Positions 9,135 to 21,640 of a stretch of 64,000 bases of DNA are shown here, piece after piece (position 1 is the first letter of the stretch; each line of letters starts with the position of its first letter). The translations under genes were made by a program, and so were the position numbers. The notes below the pieces were generated by a model that was not told the origin of the DNA, searched no databases, and worked only from the letters and a program-made list of their open reading frames with translations. The DNA comes from Azovibrio restrictus DSM 23866 (GTDB lineage: Bacteria > Pseudomonadota > Gammaproteobacteria > Burkholderiales > Rhodocyclaceae), in contig NZ_AUCH01000006.1 of the NCBI RefSeq assembly GCF_000429665.1, positions 1 through 64,000 on the forward strand, read 5' to 3'.

Positions 9135-9461
9135 ATGGCCTTGCGCCAGCGTTACCTACCCCTGTTCGAGTTGCGGGCCGGGATGACCCTGGGACGCCCC
9201 ATCACCTTGATGGAGCGGGGCGTGGTGGTGCTCAACCTGCCCGCCGGCCATGTGCTCTCCGAGGTCAGCCTGACGCAGCTGCGGGTCAGGCATGCGGAGT
9301 TTGCCTGCGTCAGTGAAGAGGATGAGCGTGATGAGACCTTGCGCCGCCAGGAACGGGACCTGCAAGAAGCCCGCCTGGCGGCGATTTTTCGTCAGGCCGA
9401 CCTGAGCCATCCGGAAACCCGGGCTCTGTACGAAGCCGTGCTGGCCTACCGGACCTGCTGA
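9135..9461 (+). CDS. Small protein resembling the N-terminal module of HD-GYP/HDOD proteins
   Basis: A 108-residue protein beginning MALRQRYLPLFELRAGMT. The pattern LRAGMTLGRPI...GVVVLNLPAGHVLSE resembles the short beta-rich module found before HD-GYP or HDOD domains ("...LrpGMvLardv...G..Ll..G..Lte"), here as a separate protein with a charged helical C-terminus. The start at 9135 has GAGGAG about 7 nt upstream. Its stop overlaps the next start (TGATG), so it is coupled to the HDOD gene. A regulatory role with the two following genes is inferred; no catalytic motif is visible. Confidence 0.75.
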   Translation: MALRQRYLPLFELRAGMTLGRPITLMERGVVVLNLPAGHVLSEVSLTQLRVRHAEFACVSEEDERDETLRRQERDLQEARLAAIFRQADLSHPETRALYEAVLAYRTC

Positions 9462-10312
9462 TGGAGCGTGCCATGCAACTCCGGCTCCAGCGCCCCGACA
9501 TCATCGCCAGCATTGCCCGCCTGCCCGCTTTCCCCGGTGTCATCAGCGACCTGCTGGCGGACCTGGATGACGACAGTTCCAGCATGATGACCCTGGCCCG
9601 CCATGTGGAGCGCGACCCGGTGGTCACCGGCCGCATCCTCTCGGTGGCCAACCGCATGCTGCGCCAGGAAGGGCGCACCGAGGTCCGGGACGTGTTTACC
9701 GCCGTCTCCCTGATCGGCTTTGCGCGTATCCGCGACATCGTCCTGACCACCTGCATTGCCAGTTTCACCAGCCAGTTCCGGGGCCGCAACTATTACTGGA
9801 AACACAGCCTGGCCGTGGGCATCGGCGCCCAGGAGCTGGCCCGCCGGGTGGCGGTGAACCAGGACTACGCCCTGGTGGCCGGCTTGCTGCACGACATCGG
9901 CCAGCTCTGGATGGCCTATTTTCACCCCCTGGAGTTCCAGCAGGCCCGCCTGCGCGTGGAAGTGCACGGGGAGCCCGTGTGCCAGGCGGAAGCTGACCTG
10001 TTTGGCCTGGACCATTGCGAGGTGGGGCGGCTGGTGGCGGAACACTGGGGCCTGCCGGCCGAGGTCCTGGGCGCCATCTTCTTCCACCATGCGCCCGATC
10101 AGCGGGCGGCGGTCAACAAGCTGGTGGCCCTGACCCATCTGGCGGAACTGATCGCCAATGCCCTGGACCTGCCCTACCGGGAAGAGAACCAGGTGGCTTA
10201 CCTGTCGCCCACGGTTTGCGAGGTCCTGGAGCTGGACTGGTCCGAGGATTTGTCCCCCCTCCTGGGCCAGATCGAGGCCCGTTTCCGTTACGCCGCCACC
10301 CTGTTTGGCTAG
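9461..10312 (+). CDS. HDOD domain protein
   Basis: A 283-residue protein with an HDOD domain over most of its length: IARLPAFPGVISDLLA..., then HVERDPVVTGRILSVAN, AVSLIGFARIRDIVLT and LLHDIGQLW. HDOD proteins are degenerate relatives of HD phosphohydrolases and usually act as scaffolds in signal transduction, often in cyclic-di-GMP networks. Many lack a complete metal site, and whether this one is catalytic is unclear. It is translated with the preceding 108-residue gene (1-nt stop/start overlap) and followed 83 nt later by a REC-HD-GYP gene. Confidence 0.9.
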   Translation: MERAMQLRLQRPDIIASIARLPAFPGVISDLLADLDDDSSSMMTLARHVERDPVVTGRILSVANRMLRQEGRTEVRDVFTAVSLIGFARIRDIVLTTCIASFTSQFRGRNYYWKHSLAVGIGAQELARRVAVNQDYALVAGLLHDIGQLWMAYFHPLEFQQARLRVEVHGEPVCQAEADLFGLDHCEVGRLVAEHWGLPAEVLGAIFFHHAPDQRAAVNKLVALTHLAELIANALDLPYREENQVAYLSPTVCEVLELDWSEDLSPLLGQIEARFRYAATLFG

Positions 10313-10395
10313 GCGTATGTTGCCGATGGCATGAATGCCCCATGGCTCCCGGCTCCTGCAGCGGCTATATTGCGCAGGACTCCCTCACTCACCGC

Positions 10396-11562
10396 ATGCC
10401 CATGCCAGAAACCACCCCCTTCGCCGCGCCTCCCCCCTCCGGGCCCACGATCCTGGTGGTCGATGACACCCGTGAAAACCTCACCGTGATCGGCGAACTG
10501 CTGCAGCCCTTCTACCGGGTGCGGGTTGCCAACTCGGGCCTGCGGGCCCTGCGGGTGGCCCAGAGCGAGCCCCGGCCGGACCTGATCCTGCTCGATGTGA
10601 TGATGCCCGAGATGGACGGCTATGCCGTGCTCCAGGCCCTGCGCGCCGATCCCGGCACCCGGGACATTCCGGTGATCTTCGTGACCGCCATGGATGGGGA
10701 TGCCGACGAGGAGCACGGCCTGGCCATGGGGGCGGTGGATTACGTCACCAAGCCGGTACGGCCCGCCATCCTGCTGGCCCGGGTGCGCACCCACCTGGAA
10801 CTCAAGGAGGCCAGGGACTGGCTCAAGGACCAGAACGGCTACCTGGAAGCCCAGGTGGCCCGCCGTACCCGGGAGAACGAATTGATCAAGGACGTGAGCC
10901 TGCACGCCCTGGCCATGCTCACGGAAAAGCGCGACAACGAAACCGGCAACCATCTCTACCGCACCCAGGCCTACGTGGCGGCCCTGATGCGCCGCCTGGA
11001 GCGCCATCCCCGCTTCCGCGAGGCCCTGGGGTTCCGCCAGCAGCAGCTGATCGCCAAGGCCGCGCCCCTGCACGACATCGGCAAGGTGGGCATCCCCGAC
11101 GCCATCCTGCTCAAGCCCGGGCGCCTGACGCCGGAGGAATTCGAGGTCATGAAGACCCATGCCCGGATCGGGGCCGAGGCCATCGAGGAGGCCATCCACA
11201 AGGTGGCCGGCGAGGCCCTGGCGGAACTGCTGCCCCAGGGGGAGGAGTCGCCCCTGGCCTTCCTGGAGGTGGCCCGCCAGATCGCCGGAGGGCACCACGA
11301 AAAATGGGATGGCAGCGGCTATCCCCTGGGCCTGGCCGGGGACGCCATTCCCCTGCCGGCCAGGCTGATGGCCCTGGCCGATGTCTTCGATGCCCTCACC
11401 TGCCGCCGCCACTACAAGGAGCCGTTTCCCCTGGAGACTGCCGTGGATGTGATCCGGGCCGGCCGGGGGCAGCATTTCGATCCGGACATTGTGGACGCCT
11501 TCCTGGAAATCCTCGGGGAGTTCCAGGCCATTGTTGCCCGCTATGAGGACGACAGCCGCTGA
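10396..11562 (+). CDS. REC-HD-GYP response regulator (cyclic-di-GMP phosphodiesterase)
   Basis: A 388-residue protein: receiver domain (about 18-135, phospho-acceptor D67 in LLDVMMPEMDGY, VTKP lysine), a coiled linker, then an HD-GYP domain (about 170-370). The HD pair (PLHDIGKVGIPD near 226) and the GYP signature (GGHHEKWDGSGYP near 300) are intact. It probably hydrolyses cyclic-di-GMP under receiver control, as in the RpfG family. The start is uncertain: ATGs at 10342, 10396 and 10402 are in frame and none has a strong ribosome binding site; 10396 is closest to the receiver fold. It forms a likely unit with the two genes before it. Confidence 0.9.
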   Translation: MPMPETTPFAAPPPSGPTILVVDDTRENLTVIGELLQPFYRVRVANSGLRALRVAQSEPRPDLILLDVMMPEMDGYAVLQALRADPGTRDIPVIFVTAMDGDADEEHGLAMGAVDYVTKPVRPAILLARVRTHLELKEARDWLKDQNGYLEAQVARRTRENELIKDVSLHALAMLTEKRDNETGNHLYRTQAYVAALMRRLERHPRFREALGFRQQQLIAKAAPLHDIGKVGIPDAILLKPGRLTPEEFEVMKTHARIGAEAIEEAIHKVAGEALAELLPQGEESPLAFLEVARQIAGGHHEKWDGSGYPLGLAGDAIPLPARLMALADVFDALTCRRHYKEPFPLETAVDVIRAGRGQHFDPDIVDAFLEILGEFQAIVARYEDDSR

Positions 11563-11576
11563 TCCAGAATTCATCC

Positions 11577-11739
11577 TTAAAACCTCAGTTAAACCACAGA
11601 GGCACAGAGACGCCGAGGAAAAACAAAGACTTGTCCTGGAAGGCCTGGTCACTTTCTAGGTGAGCGCAGAAGATAATGCAAGCCATTGTTTTTTTGAATT
11701 TCTCTGTGTCTTTGTGTCTCTGTGGTGAGGTTTTTAGGT
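11577..11739. repeat. Palindromic interspersed repeat, copy 1
   Basis: A 163-nt element with long imperfect inverted ends. The left arm contains CCACAGAGGCACAGAG (11594-11609) and the right arm TTTGTGTCTCTGTGG (11711-11725), flanked outside by AACCTCA and TGAGGTT. The centre is less symmetrical. A second copy with the same ends lies at 42404-42566. Both sit just after genes and could act as terminators. No transposase is encoded. Confidence 0.75.
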
Positions 11740-11764
11740 TCATATCAAGAACAGGGAGGAGACC

Positions 11765-12400
11765 ATGAAAAAAATCATCGCCATGCTGGCGCTATGCTGC
11801 TGGGCCGTCGGTGCCGGGGCCCAGAATCCCCCGCCGGGAACCCCGGCCTTCCAGGAAACCCTGGCGACCCGGGCCACCCTGGAGGCCCTGCGCCAGGGGG
11901 GATACGTGCTCTACATGCGTCACGGCAACACCGACAACAGCCGCCCGGACCGGGCGCCCCAGGTGGATCTGAACGACTGTTCCACCCAGCGGCCCCTGAA
12001 CGAGGAGGGGCGGCGGGTCACGGCCGAGGTGGGGCGGGCCATCCGCCAGGCCAGGATTCCCCTGGGGGAAATCTTCGTGAGCCCCCTGTGCCGTGCCAAG
12101 GAATCGGCCCAGGCCGCCTTCGGCAAGGATTTCCAGGTCCATGAGCAGCTCATGTACACGGCCAACCTGACCAGCGAGCAGAAGAAACCCATCCTGGCCA
12201 CCACCCGCAAGCTGTTGTCCGAGCCCGTGCCGGCCGGGGTGAACCGGGTGATCGTGGCCCATGCGCCGAACATGGCCGACCTGATGGGCTTCTTCGTCAA
12301 GCCCGAGGGCACGGTGGTGGTGATCCGGCCCCAGGGTAACGGGGAGTTCGAGTACGTGGCCAGCATCCATCCGCGCATGTGGCCGGAACTGCTGCGCTGA
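11765..12400 (+). CDS. Exported histidine phosphatase family protein
   Basis: A 211-residue protein with a signal peptide (MKKIIAMLALCCWAVGAGA, likely cleaved before QNPPP). The phosphoglycerate-mutase-like fold is indicated by the phosphohistidine motif LYMRHGNTD (about 54-62), the SPLCRAKESA arginine region and the second histidine in IVAHAPNMADL. Such periplasmic branch members are usually phosphatases of unknown substrate. The start has GGGAGGAG about 5 nt upstream. The hybrid-kinase gene begins 9 nt after its stop, so the two may be co-transcribed. Confidence 0.88.
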   Translation: MKKIIAMLALCCWAVGAGAQNPPPGTPAFQETLATRATLEALRQGGYVLYMRHGNTDNSRPDRAPQVDLNDCSTQRPLNEEGRRVTAEVGRAIRQARIPLGEIFVSPLCRAKESAQAAFGKDFQVHEQLMYTANLTSEQKKPILATTRKLLSEPVPAGVNRVIVAHAPNMADLMGFFVKPEGTVVVIRPQGNGEFEYVASIHPRMWPELLR

Positions 12401-12409
12401 CGCCCGGCC

Positions 12410-16288
<3,879 letters not shown>

Positions 16289-16500
16289 GGGCGCTGCCTC
16301 GGTCCGGCGCCGCCCTGCCCGGGCGGCCCATCCCCACTCCCCCGGGCAATGGCCGGGGGCGGGACCCGGGGTATTCCCCAGGTTACGGCGCCCGGCCCGG
16401 GCCCGATAATGCCCGCGTCAGCCACCCCGGGCGGGATGGGCCCGGCAGATTTGCCCTTCGGCTGGCCGGAAGGGCTTTGCAGCGCCAGTGCGGTTAACCA

Positions 16501-16527
16501 TAAAGAAATAATTTGTATATTAGATAA
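16501..16527 (+). promoter_or_regulatory. Candidate sigma-28 (FliA) promoter of the chemoreceptor gene
   Basis: TAAA (16501-16504), 15 nt, then TTAGATAA (16520-16527). This matches the FliA spacing TAAA-N15-GCCGATAA, with five of eight -10 bases (GATAA). It lies in an AT-rich patch about 130 nt before the start at 16657. An ordinary sigma-70 promoter in the same AT-rich stretch is an alternative. Confidence 0.4.
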
Positions 16528-16656
16528 TTCACTGCATAAGCGTATTTTTGCCTGCTAATGTTGGGGAACCCTGGCTGCCGTACCGCACTTTTTACGGCCA
16601 GGATTTAGGAGCGTTGCAGAAATCCGCTTCCCATCATGACCAAAGGGAGAAAAATC

Positions 16657-18285
16657 ATGGGCTGGTTTGACAATCTTTCACTGCGCTACAAGCTGCTGGT
16701 CAATTTCCTGTTCAGCGGCGGCATCCTGATCGCCGCCATCATCCTGGCCATCGTCGAACTGCGTGCCGCCGACCGGGACATCACGGTGCTGGCCAGCAAC
16801 AGTCTGCCCTCCGTCCAGGCGGTCGGAGAAATCAGCCAGCTGCGCCTGCGCTACCGGGTGCGCAGCCTGGAATACATGCTGCCCGGCTCCCCCGAGGCCA
16901 AGGTGAAGCTGGCCAAGGACCTGGAAAAACTCGATGGGCTGCTGCGCGAAGCCTTCGCCAAATACGAAAAACTGATCTCCGCCGACAAGGAGCGGGAGGT
17001 GTTCCGGGCGGCGGTTCAGGCGGCCGATGCCTACAAGGCCAGCGTCGAGAAGGCCATCGCCCTGGCTGCGGCGGGGGACGAGGCCGGGGCCCAGGAGCTG
17101 CGCAAGACCGAGTGGGTCAAGACGGCCAACCTGCTGCGCGACCGCACCGATGAGCTGACCGACATCAACCGCAAGGCGGCCGACGAGCTGGCCGGTCATT
17201 CCAGTGCCGAGCTGGCGGCCGGCCTCAACAAGGCTCTGGCAGCCCTGGTCGGCGGTGCCTTGATGGCCCTGCTGATTTCCTACCTGATCGCCCATCGCCT
17301 GGGGCAGAAGCTCGATACCGCAGTCCAGGTCACCGGGCGCATTGCCAGTGGCGACCTGACCAGCCAGGTGCCTGCCGCCGGCAGCGACGAGGTGGGCCAG
17401 CTGCTCACCGCCGTGGAGCGCATGCAGAACTCCCTGCGCGAGGCCATCGGTGAATCCCTGCGGGGCGCCACCCAGGTTCTCGAAGCTTCCCGCTCCCTGG
17501 GCCATTCGGTGCAGCGGATCGACGATTCCGCCTCGATCCAGAGTTCCGCCGCCTCGGCCATCGCCGCCAACGTGGAGGAGCTCACCGTGTCCATCAATCA
17601 CGTTTCCGAGTGCACCGACGAGGCGGCGCGCCTGGCCCGGGAGTCCGACAGCCAGGCCAGCCGGGGCCATGAAGCCATAGATGCCCTGGTGGGCAGGATC
17701 AACCAGGTGGCCGACGTGGTGCGGGATGCCGCCGTGCAGATCAGCGAGCTGAAGAGCGAGTCGGACCGGATTTCCAGCATCGTTTCGGTGATCCGCGACA
17801 TTGCCGACCAGACCAACCTGCTCGCCCTCAACGCGGCCATCGAGGCGGCCCGGGCCGGGGAGAGCGGCCGGGGCTTCGCGGTGGTGGCCGACGAGGTCAG
17901 GAAACTGGCGGAGCGGACCTCGGTATCCACCGGCGAAATCACCAACATGGTGGGCGCCATCCAGCAATCCACCGGTCAGGTGGTGGGCGGGGTTTCCCGG
18001 GGTGTGGACCTGGCCGACAGCAGTGTCGAACTGGCCCAGCAGGCCGGCAAGGCCATCGCCGAGCTGCGCACCATGGCGCAGCAGGTGGCGGGGGTGATCA
18101 GCGACGTGAATAACGGCCTGCGGGAGCAGTCGAACGCTTCCACCGACGTGGCGGTCAAGGTGGAGCAGATTGCCACCCAGTCCGAGGAAGCCAGCGCCAT
18201 CGCCCATGAAACTTCCCGGGCCGCCGAAACCCTGGACAACGCTGCCCGCCAGATGCAGGCCACGGTGTCCCGCTTCCGTATTTGA
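16657..18285 (+). CDS. Methyl-accepting chemotaxis protein
   Basis: A 542-residue chemoreceptor. TM1 (about 13-35) and TM2 (about 192-213) bracket a periplasmic four-helix-bundle-like sensor of about 155 residues (TVLASNSLPSVQAVGEIS...). HAMP follows, then the long cytoplasmic coiled coil. The kinase-contacting hairpin tip near 380-410 is canonical (QTNLLALNAAIEAARAGE, then GRGFAVVADEVRKLAERT). The start at 16657 has AAGGGAG 7 nt upstream; an ATG 21 nt earlier is in frame but lacks that spacing. No CheB/CheR pentapeptide is seen at the C-terminus. The ligand is unknown. No che or flagellar genes are in the window. Confidence 0.94.
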   Translation: MGWFDNLSLRYKLLVNFLFSGGILIAAIILAIVELRAADRDITVLASNSLPSVQAVGEISQLRLRYRVRSLEYMLPGSPEAKVKLAKDLEKLDGLLREAFAKYEKLISADKEREVFRAAVQAADAYKASVEKAIALAAAGDEAGAQELRKTEWVKTANLLRDRTDELTDINRKAADELAGHSSAELAAGLNKALAALVGGALMALLISYLIAHRLGQKLDTAVQVTGRIASGDLTSQVPAAGSDEVGQLLTAVERMQNSLREAIGESLRGATQVLEASRSLGHSVQRIDDSASIQSSAASAIAANVEELTVSINHVSECTDEAARLARESDSQASRGHEAIDALVGRINQVADVVRDAAVQISELKSESDRISSIVSVIRDIADQTNLLALNAAIEAARAGESGRGFAVVADEVRKLAERTSVSTGEITNMVGAIQQSTGQVVGGVSRGVDLADSSVELAQQAGKAIAELRTMAQQVAGVISDVNNGLREQSNASTDVAVKVEQIATQSEEASAIAHETSRAAETLDNAARQMQATVSRFRI

Positions 18286-18307
18286 GCTGTTGCCCAGGAG
18301 CCTGACC

Positions 18308-19000
18308 TTGAAAACTGCAGCCCGGAACATTTCCCCCCTGGACCGCGTCGAGCCGGGCCCGGGGGCGCCTGTCGCCGGGGTCGGGGGGCCGGCGCTATCC
18401 GCCTCCATGCAGCGCATCCTCACCCTGCTGGGAGAAAAGACGCCCCTGTCGCCCCGGGAAATCGCCCGGGATGCCTTCGTGGCGCTCACCACCCTGGAAG
18501 GGGGCGGCTACCTGCGCCGGCTGAAGCAGCAGGGACTGATCCGGATCGAAGGCTGGCTGAAGAACCACAACGGCTTCACCACCCCCCTCTATGCCCTGGG
18601 CGCCGGCCCCGATTGTCCCCGGCCCCGGTTTGCCGCCCGGGACCACGATTCCCGGGGCATGGCCAGGATCGTTGCCGCCCTCAAGGGGAAGCGCAATCTG
18701 GATTACCGGGAGGTGGCCGGGTTGGCGGAGATTTCCGCCAACACCATCAAGAACGCCGGCTACATGGAGTCGCTCCTGCAGCAGGGGCGCATCCACATCT
18801 CGGCCTGGCGGCGCGGCCGGAACGGGCATCTGGTGCCCTTGTACAGCGGCGGCGGCGGGGAAAACATCGCCCGCCCGGCGCCCCTGAGCCGGCAGGAAAT
18901 CATGCAGCGGCACCGCCAGCGTCAGCAGATCCTGTCCGGGCAGCGCAGCCCCCTGAGCGAACAGCTGCGCGCCCTGGGGCTGGAGGCAGCCCTGGCCTGA
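18308..19000 (+). CDS. Unknown protein with two tandem winged-helix-like repeats
   Basis: About 230 residues, not recognised as a named family. Two internal repeats of about 64 residues align well. Repeat 1 (about 37-100) has PLSPREIA, GYLRRLKQQGLIRIEGW and PLYALGAG; repeat 2 (about 121-184) has NLDYREVA, GYMESLLQQGRIHISAW and PLYSGGGG. The pattern (helix, helix, recognition-like helix, beta wing ending in PLY) suggests two winged-helix DNA-binding units. The C-terminal 45 residues are basic and Gln/Arg rich. The proposed start is a TTG at 18308 with CAGGAG 7 nt upstream; an internal ATG at 18407 would still keep both repeats. It starts 22 nt after the chemoreceptor stop. Confidence 0.7.
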   Translation: MKTAARNISPLDRVEPGPGAPVAGVGGPALSASMQRILTLLGEKTPLSPREIARDAFVALTTLEGGGYLRRLKQQGLIRIEGWLKNHNGFTTPLYALGAGPDCPRPRFAARDHDSRGMARIVAALKGKRNLDYREVAGLAEISANTIKNAGYMESLLQQGRIHISAWRRGRNGHLVPLYSGGGGENIARPAPLSRQEIMQRHRQRQQILSGQRSPLSEQLRALGLEAALA

Positions 19001-19018
19001 AGGCCGGCCAGGGAGGGA

Positions 19019-19957
19019 TCAGAAGGGCGGATCGTCCTGGTCGCCGCCTTCCGGCGCGGCCCGTTCGCCCCCCAGGGCGTCCACCAGGGCAGGGATGAAG
19101 CGGGCGAATTCGCCGGTCATCATGGCAAACTCGGCATCGAAGATTTCCTCCGCGTTCTCGGCCCCCTGTTCGGCGTTTTCCTGCAGCACATCCAGGAAGG
19201 CCAGGCGCTTGATCTCGCCCTTTTCCGTGAGCACGAAGCTGATCCGGTCGTCCCAGGTCAGGGCCAGGCGGGTGGGCAGCTTGCCGGCCGTCAGGTGGGC
19301 CTTGATCTCGGCACCCACCTCGTCCCCCAGGGGGTGGCGCACGTAGCGCACGGCGGCCTTTTCGTCATCCATGGCCTTCAGTTCGCAGTCTCGGTCCACG
19401 GTGAAGCCGGCCGGGGCGTCGCCGCCCGCTAGCCAGTCGGCCATGGCGGCAGTGGGGGACATCTGGGTCTGCACCAGGGCCAGGGGGAAGTCGTCCAGGC
19501 ATTGGCGCAGGTGCTCCAGCACCTCCTCGGCCTTCTGCAGGCTGGCGGCATCCACGCCCAGCCAGCCGTGCACCGGGTCTATCCACACCGGGGTCTTGCG
19601 CCGTCGGGTGAAGGCCCGGGGCAGCAGCTCTTCCGTGACCCGGTCCTTCAGATCCCGCAGGGCCTTGCGGCCCGGGGGATAACCTTGTTCCAGGGCGATC
19701 TTCTCGGCCCGTTCCTGGACTTCCTGATTGACCACGGAAGAGGGCAGCAGCCGTTGCTCCACGGCCAGCATCAGCAGCCACTGGCCGCCGACGGAATGGA
19801 CCAGCTCACCGCCCCGGGGCGGCACCCAGCCCCGGGTCATGGGGTCCTGGCTGCCGCAGGGCACGAAGCGGCCCCGGGCCAGTTGTTCCACTAGGGCGGC
19901 CAGTTCCAGTTTCCAGGGGGCGGGCAGGCGATACAGTTGCAGGTTCTTGAACCACAT
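19019..19957 (-). CDS. rdgC: Recombination-associated protein RdgC
   Basis: A 312-residue protein matching RdgC over its length: MWFKNLQLYRL start, GWVPPRGGELVHSVGGQWLL, RKALRDLKDRVTEELLPRAF and TRLALTWDDRISFVLTEKGEIKRL. RdgC forms a DNA-encircling dimeric ring that limits RecA access to DNA. The C-terminus is acidic (GGDQDDPPF). It is on the same strand as trmB, 80 nt downstream, and is convergent with the winged-helix gene. Confidence 0.95.
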   Translation of the reverse strand: MWFKNLQLYRLPAPWKLELAALVEQLARGRFVPCGSQDPMTRGWVPPRGGELVHSVGGQWLLMLAVEQRLLPSSVVNQEVQERAEKIALEQGYPPGRKALRDLKDRVTEELLPRAFTRRRKTPVWIDPVHGWLGVDAASLQKAEEVLEHLRQCLDDFPLALVQTQMSPTAAMADWLAGGDAPAGFTVDRDCELKAMDDEKAAVRYVRHPLGDEVGAEIKAHLTAGKLPTRLALTWDDRISFVLTEKGEIKRLAFLDVLQENAEQGAENAEEIFDAEFAMMTGEFARFIPALVDALGGERAAPEGGDQDDPPF

Positions 19958-20037
19958 GGGAAGGCAATCCTAAAAATGAAGGGCTTGGCGGCAGGGGCCC
20001 GGCAGGCGGTGCTGCGCCGGGCCCTGCCGGTGCGTGT

Positions 20038-20823
20038 TCAGGGGGTGCGGCGGCGGAACACCAGGTCCCAGACCCCGTGGCCCAGACGCAGGCCCCGGTT
20101 CTCGAACTTGGTCAGGGGCCGGTACTCGGGCTTGGGAGCGAAGCCGGCCAGGCCGGCGGCGGAGTCGGCTTCCAGGGCGGCGGCCAGAGCTTCGGGGCTG
20201 GGGTTGGCGACGCTGTTGGCCAGATTGGGCTCCCGGCCCAGCACGTCGAGCATCTGCAGGGCGTAGTTTTCCCAGTCCGTGGCGCAGTGGATGTAGCCGC
20301 CGGGCTTCAGGCGGCTCGTCAGCAGGGCCACGAACTCGGGCTGGATCAGGCGGCGCTTCTTGTGCCGGGTCTTGTGCCAGGGATCGGGGAAAAAGATGTG
20401 AATGCCGTCCAGGCTGGCTTCAGGCAGCATGTCCCGCACCACTTCCACCGCATCATGGTTGCCGATGCGCAGGTTGGTGAGGCCCTTTTCGGCGATCAGC
20501 TTGCACAGGGCGCCGACCCCGGGCACATGCACTTCCAGGCCGAAATAGTCGTTTTCCGGGTGGGCCTCGGCGATGCGGGCCGTGGTTTCCCCCATGCCGC
20601 AGCCGATTTCGAGAATTTTCGGTGCCGTCCGGCCGAATACGGCGGCCAGGTCCAGGGGGGCGTTCTGGTAGGGCACGCCAATCTTGGGCAGCAGGGCGTC
20701 GTAGTAGCGTTGCTGGGCTTCCGACATGCGTCCGGCCCGGCGCACGAAGCTGCGGATGTGACCGTGCTCGTGCCCGGCCCGGCCTTCGGTGTACACGCCT
20801 TCCGTTTGTTCCATTTCGCTCAT
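20038..20823 (-). CDS. trmB: tRNA (guanine-N7-)-methyltransferase
   Basis: A 261-residue SAM-dependent enzyme that methylates G46 in the tRNA variable loop. The SAM site is ILEIGCGMGETTARIA and the catalytic/tRNA-binding motif is IFFPDPWHKTRHKKRRL, diagnostic of TrmB. The acidic N-terminus (MSEMEQTEGVYTEG) is unconserved. It starts 2 nt after the thiG stop, so the order thiS-thiG-trmB looks like one transcription unit, a common arrangement in betaproteobacteria. Confidence 0.96.
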   Translation of the reverse strand: MSEMEQTEGVYTEGRAGHEHGHIRSFVRRAGRMSEAQQRYYDALLPKIGVPYQNAPLDLAAVFGRTAPKILEIGCGMGETTARIAEAHPENDYFGLEVHVPGVGALCKLIAEKGLTNLRIGNHDAVEVVRDMLPEASLDGIHIFFPDPWHKTRHKKRRLIQPEFVALLTSRLKPGGYIHCATDWENYALQMLDVLGREPNLANSVANPSPEALAAALEADSAAGLAGFAPKPEYRPLTKFENRGLRLGHGVWDLVFRRRTP

Positions 20824-20825
20824 GT

Positions 20826-21608
20826 TCAGGAACCAATCAGGCCGGTGGTGGGGGAAGAGGGATCGGCGCTGTAGAGCTTCCTGGGCATGCGTCCGGCCCG
20901 GTAGGCCTCGCGCCCGGCCTGCACGGCCTTCTGCATGGCAGAAGCCATCAGCACCGGGTCCCCGGCGTGGGCGATGGCGGTGTTCATCAGCACCCCGTCG
21001 CAGCCCAGCTCCATGGCGATGGCGGCGTCCGAGGCGGTGCCCACGCCCGCATCCACGATCACCGGCACCTGGGCGTTGTCGATGATCAGGCGCAGGTTCC
21101 AGGGATTCAGGATGCCCATGCCGGAGCCGATCAGGGAGGCCAAAGGCATGATGGCGGCGCAGCCGATGTCTTCCAGCATCTTGGCCTGGATGGGGTCGTC
21201 GGCGCAGTACACCATGACCTGGAAGCCTTCCTTGACCAGCACCTCGGCGGCCTTCAGGGTTTCCGGCATGTTGGGGAACAGGGTGCTGGGGTCGCCCAGC
21301 ACCTCCAGCTTCACCAGGGCGTGGCCGTCCAGCAGTTCCCGGGCCAGGCGCAGGGTGCGCACCGCGTCCTCGGCGGTATAGCAGCCGGCGGTATTGGGCA
21401 GGATGGTGTAGCGGGACGGGGGCAGCACCTCCAGCAGGTTGGGCTGGCCCGGGTCCTGGCCGATGTTCATGCGGCGGATGGCGACGGTGACCATCTCGGC
21501 GCCGGAGGCTTCGATGGCCCGGCGGGTTTCGTCAAAGTCCTTGTACTTGCCGGTGCCGACAATCAGGCGGGAGCCATAGGCCCGGCCTGCGATGTGCAGT
21601 TGATCCAT
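20826..21608 (-). CDS. thiG: Thiazole synthase ThiG
   Basis: A 260-residue TIM-barrel enzyme forming the thiazole phosphate of thiamine from 1-deoxy-xylulose-5-phosphate, dehydroglycine and ThiS-thiocarboxylate. Family motifs include SRLIVGTGKYKDF, TVAIRRMNIG, the Schiff-base lysine in LVKLEVLGDP, and LIGSGMGILNP with DAGVGTASDAAIAMELGCDG. It follows thiS by 32 nt and precedes trmB by 2 nt. No thiamine riboswitch was seen upstream of thiS. Confidence 0.97.
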   Translation of the reverse strand: MDQLHIAGRAYGSRLIVGTGKYKDFDETRRAIEASGAEMVTVAIRRMNIGQDPGQPNLLEVLPPSRYTILPNTAGCYTAEDAVRTLRLARELLDGHALVKLEVLGDPSTLFPNMPETLKAAEVLVKEGFQVMVYCADDPIQAKMLEDIGCAAIMPLASLIGSGMGILNPWNLRLIIDNAQVPVIVDAGVGTASDAAIAMELGCDGVLMNTAIAHAGDPVLMASAMQKAVQAGREAYRAGRMPRKLYSADPSSPTTGLIGS

Positions 21609-21640
21609 GAATGGGGTCCTGAAAAGATTCGGGGGAAGGT

